Positions 8,283-15,574 are shown, numbered from the stretch's first letter. The stretch: DNA of 60,797 nt from Acidobacteriota bacterium (GCA_020200135.1 JAIVJI010000095.1:1212-62008); one strand, 5' to 3'. The notes: a model not told the origin generated them from the sequence alone. Numbers and translations are program-made.

Positions 8283-11045
8283 CTATGGCGTCAGCTCGAC
8301 GATGCGGACGCCGCCCGGCGGGACTGTGAGCCTGACGGCGTCCGTGTGTTCGCCGCGTGTGACTTTCAAGTCCGCGCCGGTCGTCCACTCGCCAGCCCGC
8401 TTGAAGCGCGCGGAGTAGACGCCTTCGAGCGTGACCTCGGCCGACTCGTCGCGCCGCACCTGCGCGAGCCCCTGCTGCGGCTTGTAGACGCCGCGGTTGT
8501 TGATGAGCGTGACGACCCAGCCGCGCGCGCTGCGGTTGACGAGGTATTCGACCTCGCCGCCGACGCGGACGGGCGTCACGTCGCCGAGCAGGTGGACGAG
8601 CATGTGCGCCGCCGACGGGACGAGCCTCTCGTCCAACCCGAGCAGGCCGGGGACGGCGCAGTAGACGACGCTGCCGCGCCCGACGGTGTTGACGGTGACG
8701 AGCGGGTCGCCCGAGGGCGTCCTTATCAGAACCTTCGCCCCTCGCGCCTCCACGCGCTCGTAGCGGTAGACCTGTCCGCCGAGGTCAGTCTTCGGCTCGG
8801 CCGTCGCGACGCACTCCGCGTCGTCGGCCTCCGCGACAGAGCCCAGCGCGCGCACGCCGAGCAGTTCGGGGGGCAGCCCCCTTGTCTGCGCGGCGTTGAA
8901 GACGACCGTGCCTCCCTTCTCCACGTAAGCCTTCAGACGTCGCCCCCACGCCGGCGTCCACTCGACGCGCCCGCCGACGACGAGCGCGCGGTAGGCGTCA
9001 ATCGCGTCGGCGCGCTCTTCGGAGGCGACGAGCACGTCGAAGATGTCGCCGAATGCCGCGCTGGTGAAAGCCTGCCGGTCGGCGGTCGCGGGCTCGCCCT
9101 CGTCAACGGCCGCAGGGTAGTAGGCGGCGAGGAACAGCTCGCGCAGCGCGCGGTCGGAGCGGTTAATCGGCGAGACGCCGAGCGGGAGGTGCGGGTAGTC
9201 GGTCATGTCCCAGCCGTGCGCCGGGTCGAGCAGGAAGGCGACGGGCGTGTAGGGCGTGCCGCGTTCGGGGTGTTTCTCGGCGAAGCGGACGAACTCGGCC
9301 GAGATGCGCCCGAGCGGGTTGAGCTGGTACGGGTGCTCGCCCGGCCCCGGCTTGAAGAACTGGTCGAAGCCCTGTTCGAGGAAGACGGCCGAAGCCCCGG
9401 CCATGTAGTAGAGATAATAATTCTTCCTGTACCACGAGAGCGACGGCCCCATCGTCGCGCCGTAGCGCGAGTGGAAGAAGTGGTCGGGGCCGGCGAAGTT
9501 CTGCGTGAAGGTGAAGGTCGTGGCGGTGTCGCCGAAGTTGGGCGCGTGGTAGTAGATGAAGTTGCCGCCGTACTGCCGCGCCGCGCCGCGCACGAAGGCG
9601 ACGCGCATGGCGGTGACGGGCTGGACGGCCGCCGTCTCGATGCCGAGAGTGCGCACGCCCCACGCGAAGAGCGCGTGCGCGTCGGCGGTGGTCGAGGTCG
9701 CCTGCGCGGGGATGAGCCTGTCCCACATCGCGCCGGCCGGGGCGTGGAAGGTCGCCGCCCACTTCTCTTCGAGCGCGCGCGTGTAGGCCGCGCGGTAGGC
9801 TTCGAACATCTCGCGGCGCGACATCGCGGGCTTGAGCGTGAGGCGCGCCGCGACCGATTCGTAGACGTGGCCGATGCTCTCGCCCGAAATCCAGCCGAGG
9901 AACTGCCCGCGCAGCTCGCCGTTGAGCAGTGAGAGCGCGAACCGCCCGCCCTCACCGTCGAAGTTGGCCGCGCCGTAGTTTATGACGACGGCGAAGGGGG
10001 CGCGCGTCTTCCGTAAAAAGTCGAGGAAGGCGCTGCCCTCGGCGAGGTGCTTCGGCAGGTGGTTGATGTAGACGACCGGGACGACGAGCGGCGAGGAGAA
10101 GATGGGCACTTCGCGCGCGCCCTTATACTTCTCGGCAAAGAGATCGGGCTGCTCGGCGTTGAACGGGTAGAGCGGGCGCTCGGCGGGCGGCTTGGGGTAC
10201 ATCTCCCAGAACTTCTCGGCGATGTTCCAGGGCATCAGGAAGTCGCGCGAGGCGAGCGGCGGCCTGCGCCACGCGGCGGGGACTTCGAACGTCGTCTTGT
10301 CGAAGAGCGGCAGGAGCGGCCGCTTCGTCACGGCCCACTCGCCGAGGACACGCTGGGCGGCGAAGGGCGGCTTGCGCCGGCCCTCGGGGCGATAGGCCGC
10401 GTCGTCGGTGACGAGCAGGCAATCGACCTGTCGGTGCGCGCCGGCCGCCTTCTCTATCTCGACGGAGAGTCGCGCCGCGCCTTTCTTCAGAGGGGCCGCG
10501 GGCGAGCCGTCCCACGCGAAGGCCCAGCCCCAGTACATGCTCACCTCGTCGTGCGGGTCGATAAGGTCGCGCGCGCCGAACTCGTGGCGGAAGACTTCGC
10601 GACCCTGCTGCGTGAGTCGGACGGTGAAGTTCTCCGGCTTGTTCGCCCAGTCGGCGTAGCGCGCCCAGACGCGGTACTGTCCGTCGCGCGGGATTTCCAC
10701 CTCCTGAAAGAGCGTCGCGCTCGTCTCGTCGGGCGAGGCGGCCACAGAGTTCCACTCGCTCTCGCCGCCCTGCGACCACTCGGCCGAGACGCCCGGCCCG
10801 TTGATGCCCCACCCCGGCGCCTGCGCGCGCGGGAGGTTGCGCCACACGGGGTTGAGCCTCGGCTCGTTGCGCGCGTCGAGCGAGAGGCCGCCCATGTTCT
10901 CGGCCTCGTACCAGAGGTACTCGCGTTGGCGCCCGGCGTCGGGTTTGAGTGCTTGCGCCGTGGCTGTCGGGAGGAGCAGCGAAAGCGTGACGACGAGGAC
11001 GGTGACCGTCGTCAGCGACGGCCGAAGGAGTTCACTGTGCGGCAT
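8283..11045 (-). CDS. Large exported protein with glycosidase-like architecture
   Basis: The 920-residue product starts with a signal peptide ending near TATAQA (residues 26-31). Residues about 40-220 look like a carbohydrate-binding beta-sandwich (LWYEAENMGGLS, GQYRVWARYADW). The large middle part, about 230-660, resembles a TIM-barrel catalytic domain, with SWYRKNYYLYYMAGASAVFLEQGFDQFF near 540. Residues about 690-800 (YRALVVGGRVEWTPAWGRRL, GGTVVFNAAQ) look like the glutamine-amidotransferase-like fold found in beta-galactosidase-type enzymes. The C terminus returns to beta strands. No exact family was recognised; extracellular glycan breakdown is an inference from this layout. Confidence 0.6.
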   Translation of the reverse strand: MPHSELLRPSLTTVTVLVVTLSLLLPTATAQALKPDAGRQREYLWYEAENMGGLSLDARNEPRLNPVWRNLPRAQAPGWGINGPGVSAEWSQGGESEWNSVAASPDETSATLFQEVEIPRDGQYRVWARYADWANKPENFTVRLTQQGREVFRHEFGARDLIDPHDEVSMYWGWAFAWDGSPAAPLKKGAARLSVEIEKAAGAHRQVDCLLVTDDAAYRPEGRRKPPFAAQRVLGEWAVTKRPLLPLFDKTTFEVPAAWRRPPLASRDFLMPWNIAEKFWEMYPKPPAERPLYPFNAEQPDLFAEKYKGAREVPIFSSPLVVPVVYINHLPKHLAEGSAFLDFLRKTRAPFAVVINYGAANFDGEGGRFALSLLNGELRGQFLGWISGESIGHVYESVAARLTLKPAMSRREMFEAYRAAYTRALEEKWAATFHAPAGAMWDRLIPAQATSTTADAHALFAWGVRTLGIETAAVQPVTAMRVAFVRGAARQYGGNFIYYHAPNFGDTATTFTFTQNFAGPDHFFHSRYGATMGPSLSWYRKNYYLYYMAGASAVFLEQGFDQFFKPGPGEHPYQLNPLGRISAEFVRFAEKHPERGTPYTPVAFLLDPAHGWDMTDYPHLPLGVSPINRSDRALRELFLAAYYPAAVDEGEPATADRQAFTSAAFGDIFDVLVASEERADAIDAYRALVVGGRVEWTPAWGRRLKAYVEKGGTVVFNAAQTRGLPPELLGVRALGSVAEADDAECVATAEPKTDLGGQVYRYERVEARGAKVLIRTPSGDPLVTVNTVGRGSVVYCAVPGLLGLDERLVPSAAHMLVHLLGDVTPVRVGGEVEYLVNRSARGWVVTLINNRGVYKPQQGLAQVRRDESAEVTLEGVYSARFKRAGEWTTGADLKVTRGEHTDAVRLTVPPGGVRIVELTP

Positions 11046-11079
11046 GTGTGGATAATCGCCGATTGGGCGTCGCGGCGCA

Positions 11080-11117
11080 AAACGAGAAGGGGAGGGCGCC
11101 CCGGCCCTCCCCTTCTC
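11080..11117 (-). terminator. Intrinsic terminator of the haem enzyme gene
   Basis: Fourteen-base arms at 11084-11097 and 11104-11117 (GAGAAGGGGAGGGC and complement) are followed on the minus strand by GTTTTGCG. It ends the gene whose stop is at 11139. Confidence 0.8.
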
Positions 11118-11138
11118 ACGAGCTTTCCGTCGGAGACT

Positions 11139-11924
11139 TCAGCCCAGCTCGTCGAGGCACGCGGCGAGCGGGAGCTGCCGGCAGGTGAACATCGGCGTGT
11201 CGCGGAGCGTGTAGCGGCTGGCCTTCGACTCGCGCAGCTCCTGCACGAGGTCGAGGAAGTCGGTCGGCTGGTCGGTCTCGAAGGCGACGACGAACTCCTG
11301 GTCGTCGAGCCCGAACGAGTAGGTCGTGTGCAGCTTCACCGAGCGGTACTTCGACCCGACGCGGATGTGCTCGTCCATCATCTCCTGGCGCTGCTCGACC
11401 GGGAGCCCGTACCACTCGCGCGTCTTCACGAACGGGTAGACGAAGAGGTACTTCGACTGACCCGGCACGATGTGCAGGCGGTCTTCGACGTGCTCGGGGT
11501 TGTCCTTGTCGATGTACATCGAGCGCTTGGTCATCGAGAGGAACGACTGCGTCACGTCGAGGTAGCGCCCGAGCGCGGTCGCGTTCAGCCGCGCCGACAT
11601 CCCCTGGAACGGGTCGAGCGAGTAGCCGATCCGCCAGAGCATGAAATCGACGTTCGAGCGCAGGCCGACGATGGAGTAACTGTGCATCAGAAGCTCGCGC
11701 CGGTACGTGTCGTAGACCTCGACGAACTCGCGCTTCGCGTCGAGCTTGGCCTGCGCGTCGAGCATGCGCCACTCGGGGCGCGCCTTGAAGAAGGTGAAGG
11801 TGACGAACTGGCGGGCGATCTTCGCCTTCTCGGGCTGTTCGGGCTGCTCCGCCCCGCGCTCGGCCTTGTCCGCCAGACGCAGCGTCGGCCGCCCCGCGGC
11901 GGGATGCTCTTGTTCCGTGCTCAT
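11139..11924 (-). CDS. Chlorite-dismutase-family haem protein (coprohaem decarboxylase-like)
   Basis: The 261-residue protein matches the Cld/HemQ family. Its members decarboxylate coprohaem III to haem b in the coproporphyrin-dependent route, or dismutate chlorite. After a charged, Pro/Glu-rich N-terminal tail of about 38 residues, it shows FVTFTFFKARPEWRML and LHTTYSFGLDDQEFVVAFET, the latter with the proximal haem-ligand histidine, and it closes with DTPMFTCRQLPL. The decarboxylase role is more likely in a soil bacterium than chlorite detoxification, but the active-site tyrosine was not pinned down. The gene ends at a strong terminator and is divergent from the cytochrome gene. Confidence 0.82.
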   Translation of the reverse strand: MSTEQEHPAAGRPTLRLADKAERGAEQPEQPEKAKIARQFVTFTFFKARPEWRMLDAQAKLDAKREFVEVYDTYRRELLMHSYSIVGLRSNVDFMLWRIGYSLDPFQGMSARLNATALGRYLDVTQSFLSMTKRSMYIDKDNPEHVEDRLHIVPGQSKYLFVYPFVKTREWYGLPVEQRQEMMDEHIRVGSKYRSVKLHTTYSFGLDDQEFVVAFETDQPTDFLDLVQELRESKASRYTLRDTPMFTCRQLPLAACLDELG

Positions 11925-12198
11925 GGTCTTACTTCCTCAAGGTGGTCAAAAAAGGGGGTTGAAGGGCGTACCTCTCTGAGCGAGCGCCGAATCTCGGAAG
12001 AGAATGAGCGACTGTTCGGACGCAGGGTATTTTGCTTCGCGCCGCGCCGGATTGCAAACCGCCGCGCGCGCCCTCGCCCCGGCCGGCCGCGCCGCACGCC
12101 GCCCGCCTTCAAACTCGCGCCGCGTTCGGTTATACTCCCGCCGCTTTCTCATTAAAGGACAGGACCCGACGGGTCAGCCGACCGACGAACTTTTCCGC

Positions 12199-12675
12199 AT
12201 GAAACTCTTCAAGCTCTGCCTCGCGGCCTTCGCCGCCGCCTCCTTCGCCGCCGCCTGCAACAGCAACCAGACCGCGCAGAACACGAACACCAACGCGGCG
12301 CCTACGCCCGCCGCCACAAAGAACGCGGCGACGCCCGCGGCGCCGGCCGCAACCCCGGACGAGCTGGCGGCGGCCGCCGGCGACTTCTCGAAGTTCTGCA
12401 TCAACTGCCACAAGGCCGACGGCACGGGCGGCAGGGTCGAACTGGACAAGGGCGAGACGATCAACGTCGAAAGCCTGCGCGAGCACGGCCTGAAGGACTC
12501 CGACGCCGAGCTCGCCAAGCAGATTCGGGAGGGCGGCGACGACATGCCCCCCTTCAAGACCAAGCTCGACGCGCAGCGCATCGACAACCTCGTCCGCTAC
12601 ATCCGACGCGAGTTCCACGGCCGGACGGTCAGCGCCCCTGCGGCGGCGGCCACGCCCGCCACGCCCGCGCACTAA
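12199..12675 (+). CDS. Cytochrome c lipoprotein
   Basis: The 158-residue product has a lipoprotein signal ending in the lipobox FAAAC (Cys20), then a linker rich in Asn, Thr, Ala and Pro. A single class I cytochrome domain follows. The haem site is CINCH (residues 67-71) and the likely distal ligand is Met116 in DDMPPF. It would sit on the outer face of the inner membrane or in the outer membrane and carry electrons. The ATG at 12199 was chosen because it gives a normal lipoprotein leader; the longer upstream frame is basic and not signal-like. No partner oxidase is nearby. Confidence 0.88.
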   Translation: MKLFKLCLAAFAAASFAAACNSNQTAQNTNTNAAPTPAATKNAATPAAPAATPDELAAAAGDFSKFCINCHKADGTGGRVELDKGETINVESLREHGLKDSDAELAKQIREGGDDMPPFKTKLDAQRIDNLVRYIRREFHGRTVSAPAAAATPATPAH

Positions 12676-12724
12676 ACACGCGCCGCACGCCTGTGCTATC
12701 TTTCCCCGCGCGCGGCGGCGCCGA

Positions 12725-12747
12725 GCACCCGTAGCTCAGTTGGATAG
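12725..12747 (+). pseudogene. 5' fragment of a tRNA gene (acceptor strand and part of D arm)
   Basis: GCACCCG followed by TAGCTCAGTTGGATAG is the first 23 bases of a normal tRNA. The rest is missing: sequence coding for an HNH endonuclease remnant follows at once, then an intact tRNA-Arg. Confidence 0.75.
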
Positions 12748-12751
12748 TTGG

Positions 12752-12871
12752 TCGATGTTATCCTGGACTTCCCTGTTGAAAGAAATTGATAAATGCGAGG
12801 TACGCTGTGCAAACTGCCATCGCCGGAAGACCGCCGAGCGACTTGGCACGTACAGGTATCAAAAGCGCTAT
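12752..12871 (+). pseudogene. C-terminal remnant of a tRNA-associated HNH endonuclease
   Basis: The frame SMLSWTSLLKEIDKCEVRCA continues into NCHRRKTAERLGTYRYQKRY. It aligns with the last third of the HNH protein at 18150-18608 (EINKCEVRCANCHRRKTARA), keeping the metal/catalytic CANCHRRK motif. The N-terminal two thirds, including the first zinc cysteines and the FDHV motif, are absent, so it is a relic. The open frame runs on into the following tRNA-Arg gene and stops at TAG inside its D arm. Confidence 0.8.
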
Positions 12872-12946
12872 GGGCCGTTAGCTCAGTCTGGATAGAGCAC
12901 TAGTCTTCGGAACTAGGTGTCGGGGGTTCGAATCCCTCACGGCCCG
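12872..12946 (+). tRNA. tRNA-Arg(TCG)
   Basis: Acceptor GGGCCGT/ACGGCCC, anticodon stem CTAGT/ACTAG with loop CTTCGGA, and T loop TTCGAAT give a complete 75-base cloverleaf without CCA. It directly follows the HNH relic. Confidence 0.94.
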
Positions 12947-13001
12947 TTGTTTACTTTAATCTTGTTCGAGCCCTACCGGGTGTATCAATCAATCTTAAAA
13001 G

Positions 13002-13031
13002 TTAAGGGCAGCCGCGCGGCTGCCCTTTTTA
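13002..13031. terminator. Bidirectional intrinsic terminator
   Basis: AAGGGCAGCCGC and its complement form a near-perfect hairpin (13004-13027) with A residues on the left and TTTTT on the right. It lies between the plus-strand tRNA-Arg and the minus-strand MOSC fragment and can serve both. Confidence 0.8.
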
Positions 13032-13400
13032 GTTGTCGGAGCCGTTGAGGACTCTGACCCGGTCGCCGACGCGCAGGCGGCCGGGGCGGAGGACGCGCGC
13101 GTAGAGGCGCGAGTGGCCGGGGTGGAGCTTTTGCGAGATGCGTTTGAAGTCGCCTTCGATGAAAGAGGCGGCAATCTTCTTGCATGGAGCGGCGTAGCTC
13201 GTGACTTCCGCCAGCGCCTCTTCGCCCAGAGCGAGGCGTGCGCCCGGGGCGAGGCCCATCCAGTCGAGCCCGACCACCGTTAAATTCTCGCCGACCGAGC
13301 CCGGGTAGATCGGATGACCTTCGGCCTGAAGCTCGTGGACGCGTTCGAGCGCGTACAGGCACAGCGCCCGTTCCGGCCCTCCGTGATAACGCGCCACCAC
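13029..13400 (-). pseudogene. MOSC-domain protein lacking its N-terminal third
   Basis: The frame encodes HGGPERALCLYALERVHELQ and PIYPGSVGENLTVVGLDW, then the MOSC cysteine motif TSYAAPCKKIAASF. MOSC proteins transfer sulfur or bind molybdopterin; the conserved cysteine is present. About 40 residues normally found before HGGPERA are missing. In their place the reading frame shifts into the tail of the upstream P-loop protein. A GTG at 13400 could start a 123-residue product, but it would lack the first strands of the fold, so a fragment is more likely than a working gene. Confidence 0.65.
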
Positions 13401-13921
13401 TCCCCGAAGCGCGCCCGGCACGCCGCGTCCACACCAAGCCCCGCGTCCGAGAGGTAGAGCGCCGAGGCTTTCGGGAGCACGCGCCGCGCCGTGGGCTTGA
13501 TCTTCAACACGTCGGCGCGCGCGACGAGCACCGCGAAGTCGGCCCGGGCGAAACGCAGGAAGCTGTTCCCCTCGACGACGACGCCCGGCGCCTTGACGCG
13601 CGCGAGCGCCGCGCGGAAGCCCGCCTCGACCTGCCCCTCGGTTACTATCGCCCAGTGCACGTCGGAAGCCCCGGCGTCCCAGTAGCGCCCCGTGTCCTTG
13701 CCCGGCTCGTACGTCTCTGCGCGCCCGGAGCGGACGACCGGCTCGTCGCCGAGGAGCGGGGCGACGCAACATGCGCGCGGGTCCTTGCCGCAGGAGCGGT
13801 AGTGCCCGCGCGTCATCTTCAAAGCCTCCCAGCCCGGCAGCGCGCGGAGCAGCTCGCACACCAGCGTCGTCTTGCCCGTGTTCGAGTTGAACCCGCCGAC
13901 GGCGATGACGGTCGGTCTCAT
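13280..13921 (-). CDS. P-loop nucleotide-binding protein (MobB-like), 3' end frame-shifted into MOSC sequence
   Basis: From the ATG at 13921 the protein starts MRPTVIAVGGFNSNTGKTTL, a Walker A motif like those of MobB and related GTPases. It has a conserved His/Cys patch (TRGHYRSCGKDPRACC) and a Walker B-like strand VVVEGNSF. Homology-like character persists to about ARFGEWWR; the last 35 or so residues (Arg/Ser/Thr-rich) are MOSC coding sequence read in the wrong frame. The physical pairing of a MobB-like and a MOSC gene points to molybdenum cofactor handling, by inference. The junction suggests a deletion that fused the two genes out of frame. Confidence 0.6.
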   Translation of the reverse strand: MRPTVIAVGGFNSNTGKTTLVCELLRALPGWEALKMTRGHYRSCGKDPRACCVAPLLGDEPVVRSGRAETYEPGKDTGRYWDAGASDVHWAIVTEGQVEAGFRAALARVKAPGVVVEGNSFLRFARADFAVLVARADVLKIKPTARRVLPKASALYLSDAGLGVDAACRARFGEWWRVITEGRNGRCACTRSNASTSFRPKVIRSTRARSARI

Positions 13922-14031
13922 ACCAGATAAAAGCCCCCGCCCCGAGTATCGCCCTTCCCGCCGGCCCGGCACAACCGGGCGGCCGGCGGCGGCTATAACA
14001 GTCGTAAAAATATTGTCGCTGAAAAAAGTGC

Positions 14032-14059
14032 TTGACATTACAAAGTAGTCTGCTATATT
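14032..14059 (+). promoter_or_regulatory. Strong sigma-70 promoter upstream of the tRNA array
   Basis: TTGACA (14032-14037) and TATATT (14054-14059) are separated by 16 bases in a locally AT-rich stretch. Transcription would start near 14066 and read into the leader and the tRNA array. It is among the closest consensus matches seen in the window. Confidence 0.8.
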
Positions 14060-14065
14060 GCCACC

Positions 14066-14434
14066 GTCGCCCGCGCCGCGGGCCGGCCTCTTGAGGAGAA
14101 GAGAGACTTAACGGCGATGAAGACGAACTCGAACACAGCCAGACGCGCGAGGACGACCGGGATGACGGCCGCCGCGCACACGCCCGCCCCCTATAAGGGC
14201 GCGGCCTGGCTGCGAGCCGTCTGTGAGGGTTCGCCGAGCCTTAATCGCGGCGGCCAAACGATTGTGCGCCACTCCTTCCGACCCGAAGGCTTGCAGCGCG
14301 TCGATCGTCGCCAGTTACAGAATTGACTTAGCGGGGGCGGGCCTCCCGCTCCCAAATCTCTAAAAGTTCGTAGAGACTTGTCCGGAGCGGGCCTGCTTCC
14401 TGTAGGGAAGCCCACAGGCCCGCTCTTTTCTTTT
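14066..14434 (+). ncRNA. Terminated leader RNA ahead of the tRNA array
   Basis: The stretch between the promoter and the terminator is about 370 bases. It contains small hairpins (AGCGGG/CCCGCT near 14329-14349 and TCTCTA/TAGAGA near 14357-14377) before the terminator. It may be a separate small RNA or an attenuator controlling read-through into the tRNAs. A 69-codon frame (14117-14326) lies inside; its product is basic and unlike known families, and the nearest GAGGAG is 18 bases from its ATG, so coding is doubtful. Known tmRNA, RNase P and 6S signatures were not seen. Confidence 0.4.
14385..14434 (+). terminator. Intrinsic terminator at the end of the leader
   Basis: GAGCGGGCCTG (14385-14395) pairs with CAGGCCCGCTC (14415-14425) and is followed by TTTTCTTTTGTTGTT. 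It stands 130 bases before the first tRNA, so most transcripts should end here unless it is bypassed. Confidence 0.82.
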
Positions 14435-14566
14435 GTTGTTTGACAACCGAAGTACCTTGAGGTGTCGAAGGCGGGGCCGCCCCGCCGCCCAACGGCGCGC
14501 GCGGCGCCCCGCCTTCGACAGTTTTTTCTCCGAAGCGTTTTGAGACTCGACAATTATTCAGACCGC

Positions 14567-14652
14567 GCATCAGAGGCCGAAACGGCTCGGCAGCAGCCTG
14601 TAAAGCTGTGGCTCGCGGGGCGGGCGTGGGGGTTCGAATCCCTCCTGATGCA
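14567..14652 (+). tRNA. tRNA-Tyr(GTA)
   Basis: Class II tRNA: acceptor GCATCAG/CTGATGC, loop CTGTAAA, long variable arm, T loop TTCGAAT, discriminator A, no CCA. First member of the array. Confidence 0.93.
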
Positions 14653-14658
14653 TCGAGA

Positions 14659-14733
14659 GGGGGCGTAAGCTAAACGTCAAACTGGCGGATTCCAAACCCG
14701 CTCTTCCCGGTTCAAATCCGGGCGCCCTCGCCA
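14659..14733 (+). tRNA. tRNA-Trp(CCA)
   Basis: Acceptor GGGGGCG/CGCCCTC with one G-T pair, anticodon loop TTCCAAA, T loop TTCAAAT, discriminator G and an encoded CCA. It begins 6 bases after tRNA-Tyr. Confidence 0.88.
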
Positions 14734-14738
14734 CTCCC

Positions 14739-14827
14739 GGAAGGTTGGGCACGGGCACGCCAAGCAGTCCCGAAAACTGTCGGAGCCCCCGAGGCTCCTG
14801 TGGGTTCGACTCCCGCACCTTCCGCCA
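14739..14827 (+). tRNA. tRNA-Ser(CGA)
   Basis: Class II: acceptor GGAAGGT/ACCTTCC, variable arm GGAGCC/GGCTCC, CCA encoded. The best-paired anticodon loop is CCCGAAA, giving CGA with C instead of the usual U at position 33. Confidence 0.85.
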
Positions 14828-14835
14828 GACCGTTC

Positions 14836-14926
14836 GGAGGCGTCGCACAAAAGGTAGTGCAGCGGTGTGCTAAGCCGCCGGGCGCGCGAGAACGCGCCCC
14901 TGTGCGTTCGACTCGCACCGCCTCCG
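14836..14926 (+). tRNA. tRNA-Ser(GCT)
   Basis: Class II: acceptor GGAGGCG/CGCCTCC, loop GTGCTAA, long GC variable arm (GGGCGCG/CGCGCCC), discriminator G, no CCA. Confidence 0.9.
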
Positions 14927-14941
14927 CCTCTCCCTCACTTC

Positions 14942-15016
14942 GGACCCGTAGCTCAGTCGGAACAGAGCGCAGGCTTGCGGAGCCTGAGGCCGCACGTTCG
15001 AGTCGTGCCGGGTTCG
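14942..15016 (+). tRNA. tRNA-Arg(GCG)
   Basis: Acceptor GGACCCG/CGGGTTC, anticodon stem CAGGC/GCCTG with loop TTGCGGA, T arm GCACG/CGTGC. Bacteria normally read CGN arginine codons with ACG plus others; GCG is rare. Confidence 0.85.
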
Positions 15017-15024
15017 CTTCCCTT

Positions 15025-15095
15025 TCCGGGGTCGTCTAAAGGCAGGACGCCTGTCTTTGGAACAGGCTGTGGGGGTTCGAGTCCTCCCCCCGGAG
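15025..15095 (+). tRNA. tRNA-Gln(TTG)
   Basis: Acceptor TCCGGGG/CCCCGGA, anticodon stem CCTGT/ACAGG with loop CTTTGGA, T loop TTCGAGT. No CCA. Confidence 0.92.
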
Positions 15096-15118
15096 TTCGA
15101 GGCTTTTGGAATGCTTCC

Positions 15119-15202
15119 GCTGGGGTGGCGTAATGGCAAACGCACGGCGTCGAGAGCGCCGGGGGCAGGTGCCCGTTGAGGGTTCGAGTCCCTCCTCCAG
15201 CA
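15119..15202 (+). tRNA. tRNA-Leu(GAG)
   Basis: Class II: acceptor GCTGGGG/CTCCAGC, anticodon stem CGGCG/CGCCG with loop TCGAGAG (C at position 33), variable arm GGGC/GCCC, T arm GAGGG/CCCTC. Confidence 0.86.
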
Positions 15203-15208
15203 TCTCGC

Positions 15209-15282
15209 GCGGGAGTGGTGCAACCGGCAGACACACCGTCCTCAGAAGGCGGCTTTTGTGAGTTCGAATCTCACCTCCCGTA
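15209..15282 (+). tRNA. tRNA-Leu(CAG)
   Basis: Acceptor GCGGGAG/CTCCCGT with a terminal G-T pair, anticodon stem CCGTC/GGCGG, loop CTCAGAA, T arm GTGAG/CTCAC. The variable arm is unusually short for leucine (about 5 bases, CTTTT). Confidence 0.83.
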
Positions 15283-15296
15283 TCAATCTCAGAGAC

Positions 15297-15371
15297 GCGC
15301 GCGTAGCCCAAGCAGGCAGAGGCGGCGGGCTTAAACCCCGCAGGTTGAGAGTTCGAGTCTCTCCGCGCGCA
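15297..15371 (+). tRNA. tRNA-Leu(TAA)
   Basis: Acceptor GCGCGCG/CGCGCGC, anticodon stem GCGGG/CCCGC with loop CTTAAAC, T arm GAGAG/CTCTC. The variable region is short for a leucine tRNA. Confidence 0.84.
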
Positions 15372-15386
15372 TCCCGAATGGAATCG

Positions 15387-15473
15387 GGGGGTGTATGCAA
15401 ACGGACAAAGCGGCCTGTCCTTCAAACAGGCGCCCTGGCGGCTTTGCGGGTTCGAGCCCCGCCACCCCTGCCA
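15387..15473 (+). tRNA. Class II tRNA of uncertain identity (loop CCTTCAA)
   Basis: Acceptor GGGGGTG/CACCCCT, variable arm CGCC/GGCG of about 15 bases, T arm GCGGG/CCCGC, CCA encoded. The five-pair stem CCTGT/ACAGG centres the anticodon on TTC (Glu) with C at position 33. Sliding one base gives loop CTTCAAA and anticodon TCA, as in tRNA-Sec, but the stem then mispairs. Glutamate tRNAs are not class II, so identity is open. Confidence 0.75.
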
Positions 15474-15485
15474 AAACTCTTTCGC

Positions 15486-15560
15486 GTTGGCCGTAGCTCA
15501 AACAGGCAGAGCGCCGCACTGTGAATGCGGAAATTGCGGGTTCGAATCCCGCCGGCCGAC
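15486..15560 (+). tRNA. tRNA-His(GTG)
   Basis: The extra 5' G (position -1) faces C73, the histidine identity pair. Acceptor TTGGCCG/CGGCCGA, anticodon stem CCGCA/TGCGG with loop CTGTGAA. Confidence 0.93.
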
Positions 15561-15574
15561 CTTTCAACTAACAC

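Noticed and set aside
10047..12155. A 702-codon plus-strand frame across two minus-strand genes
   Set aside because: It overlaps the secreted protein and the haem enzyme and passes through a terminator; no domain character.
15387..15473. Assignment as tRNA-Sec
   Set aside because: The acceptor has seven pairs, the D stem is short, and the TCA register breaks the anticodon stem. Kept as an open question instead.
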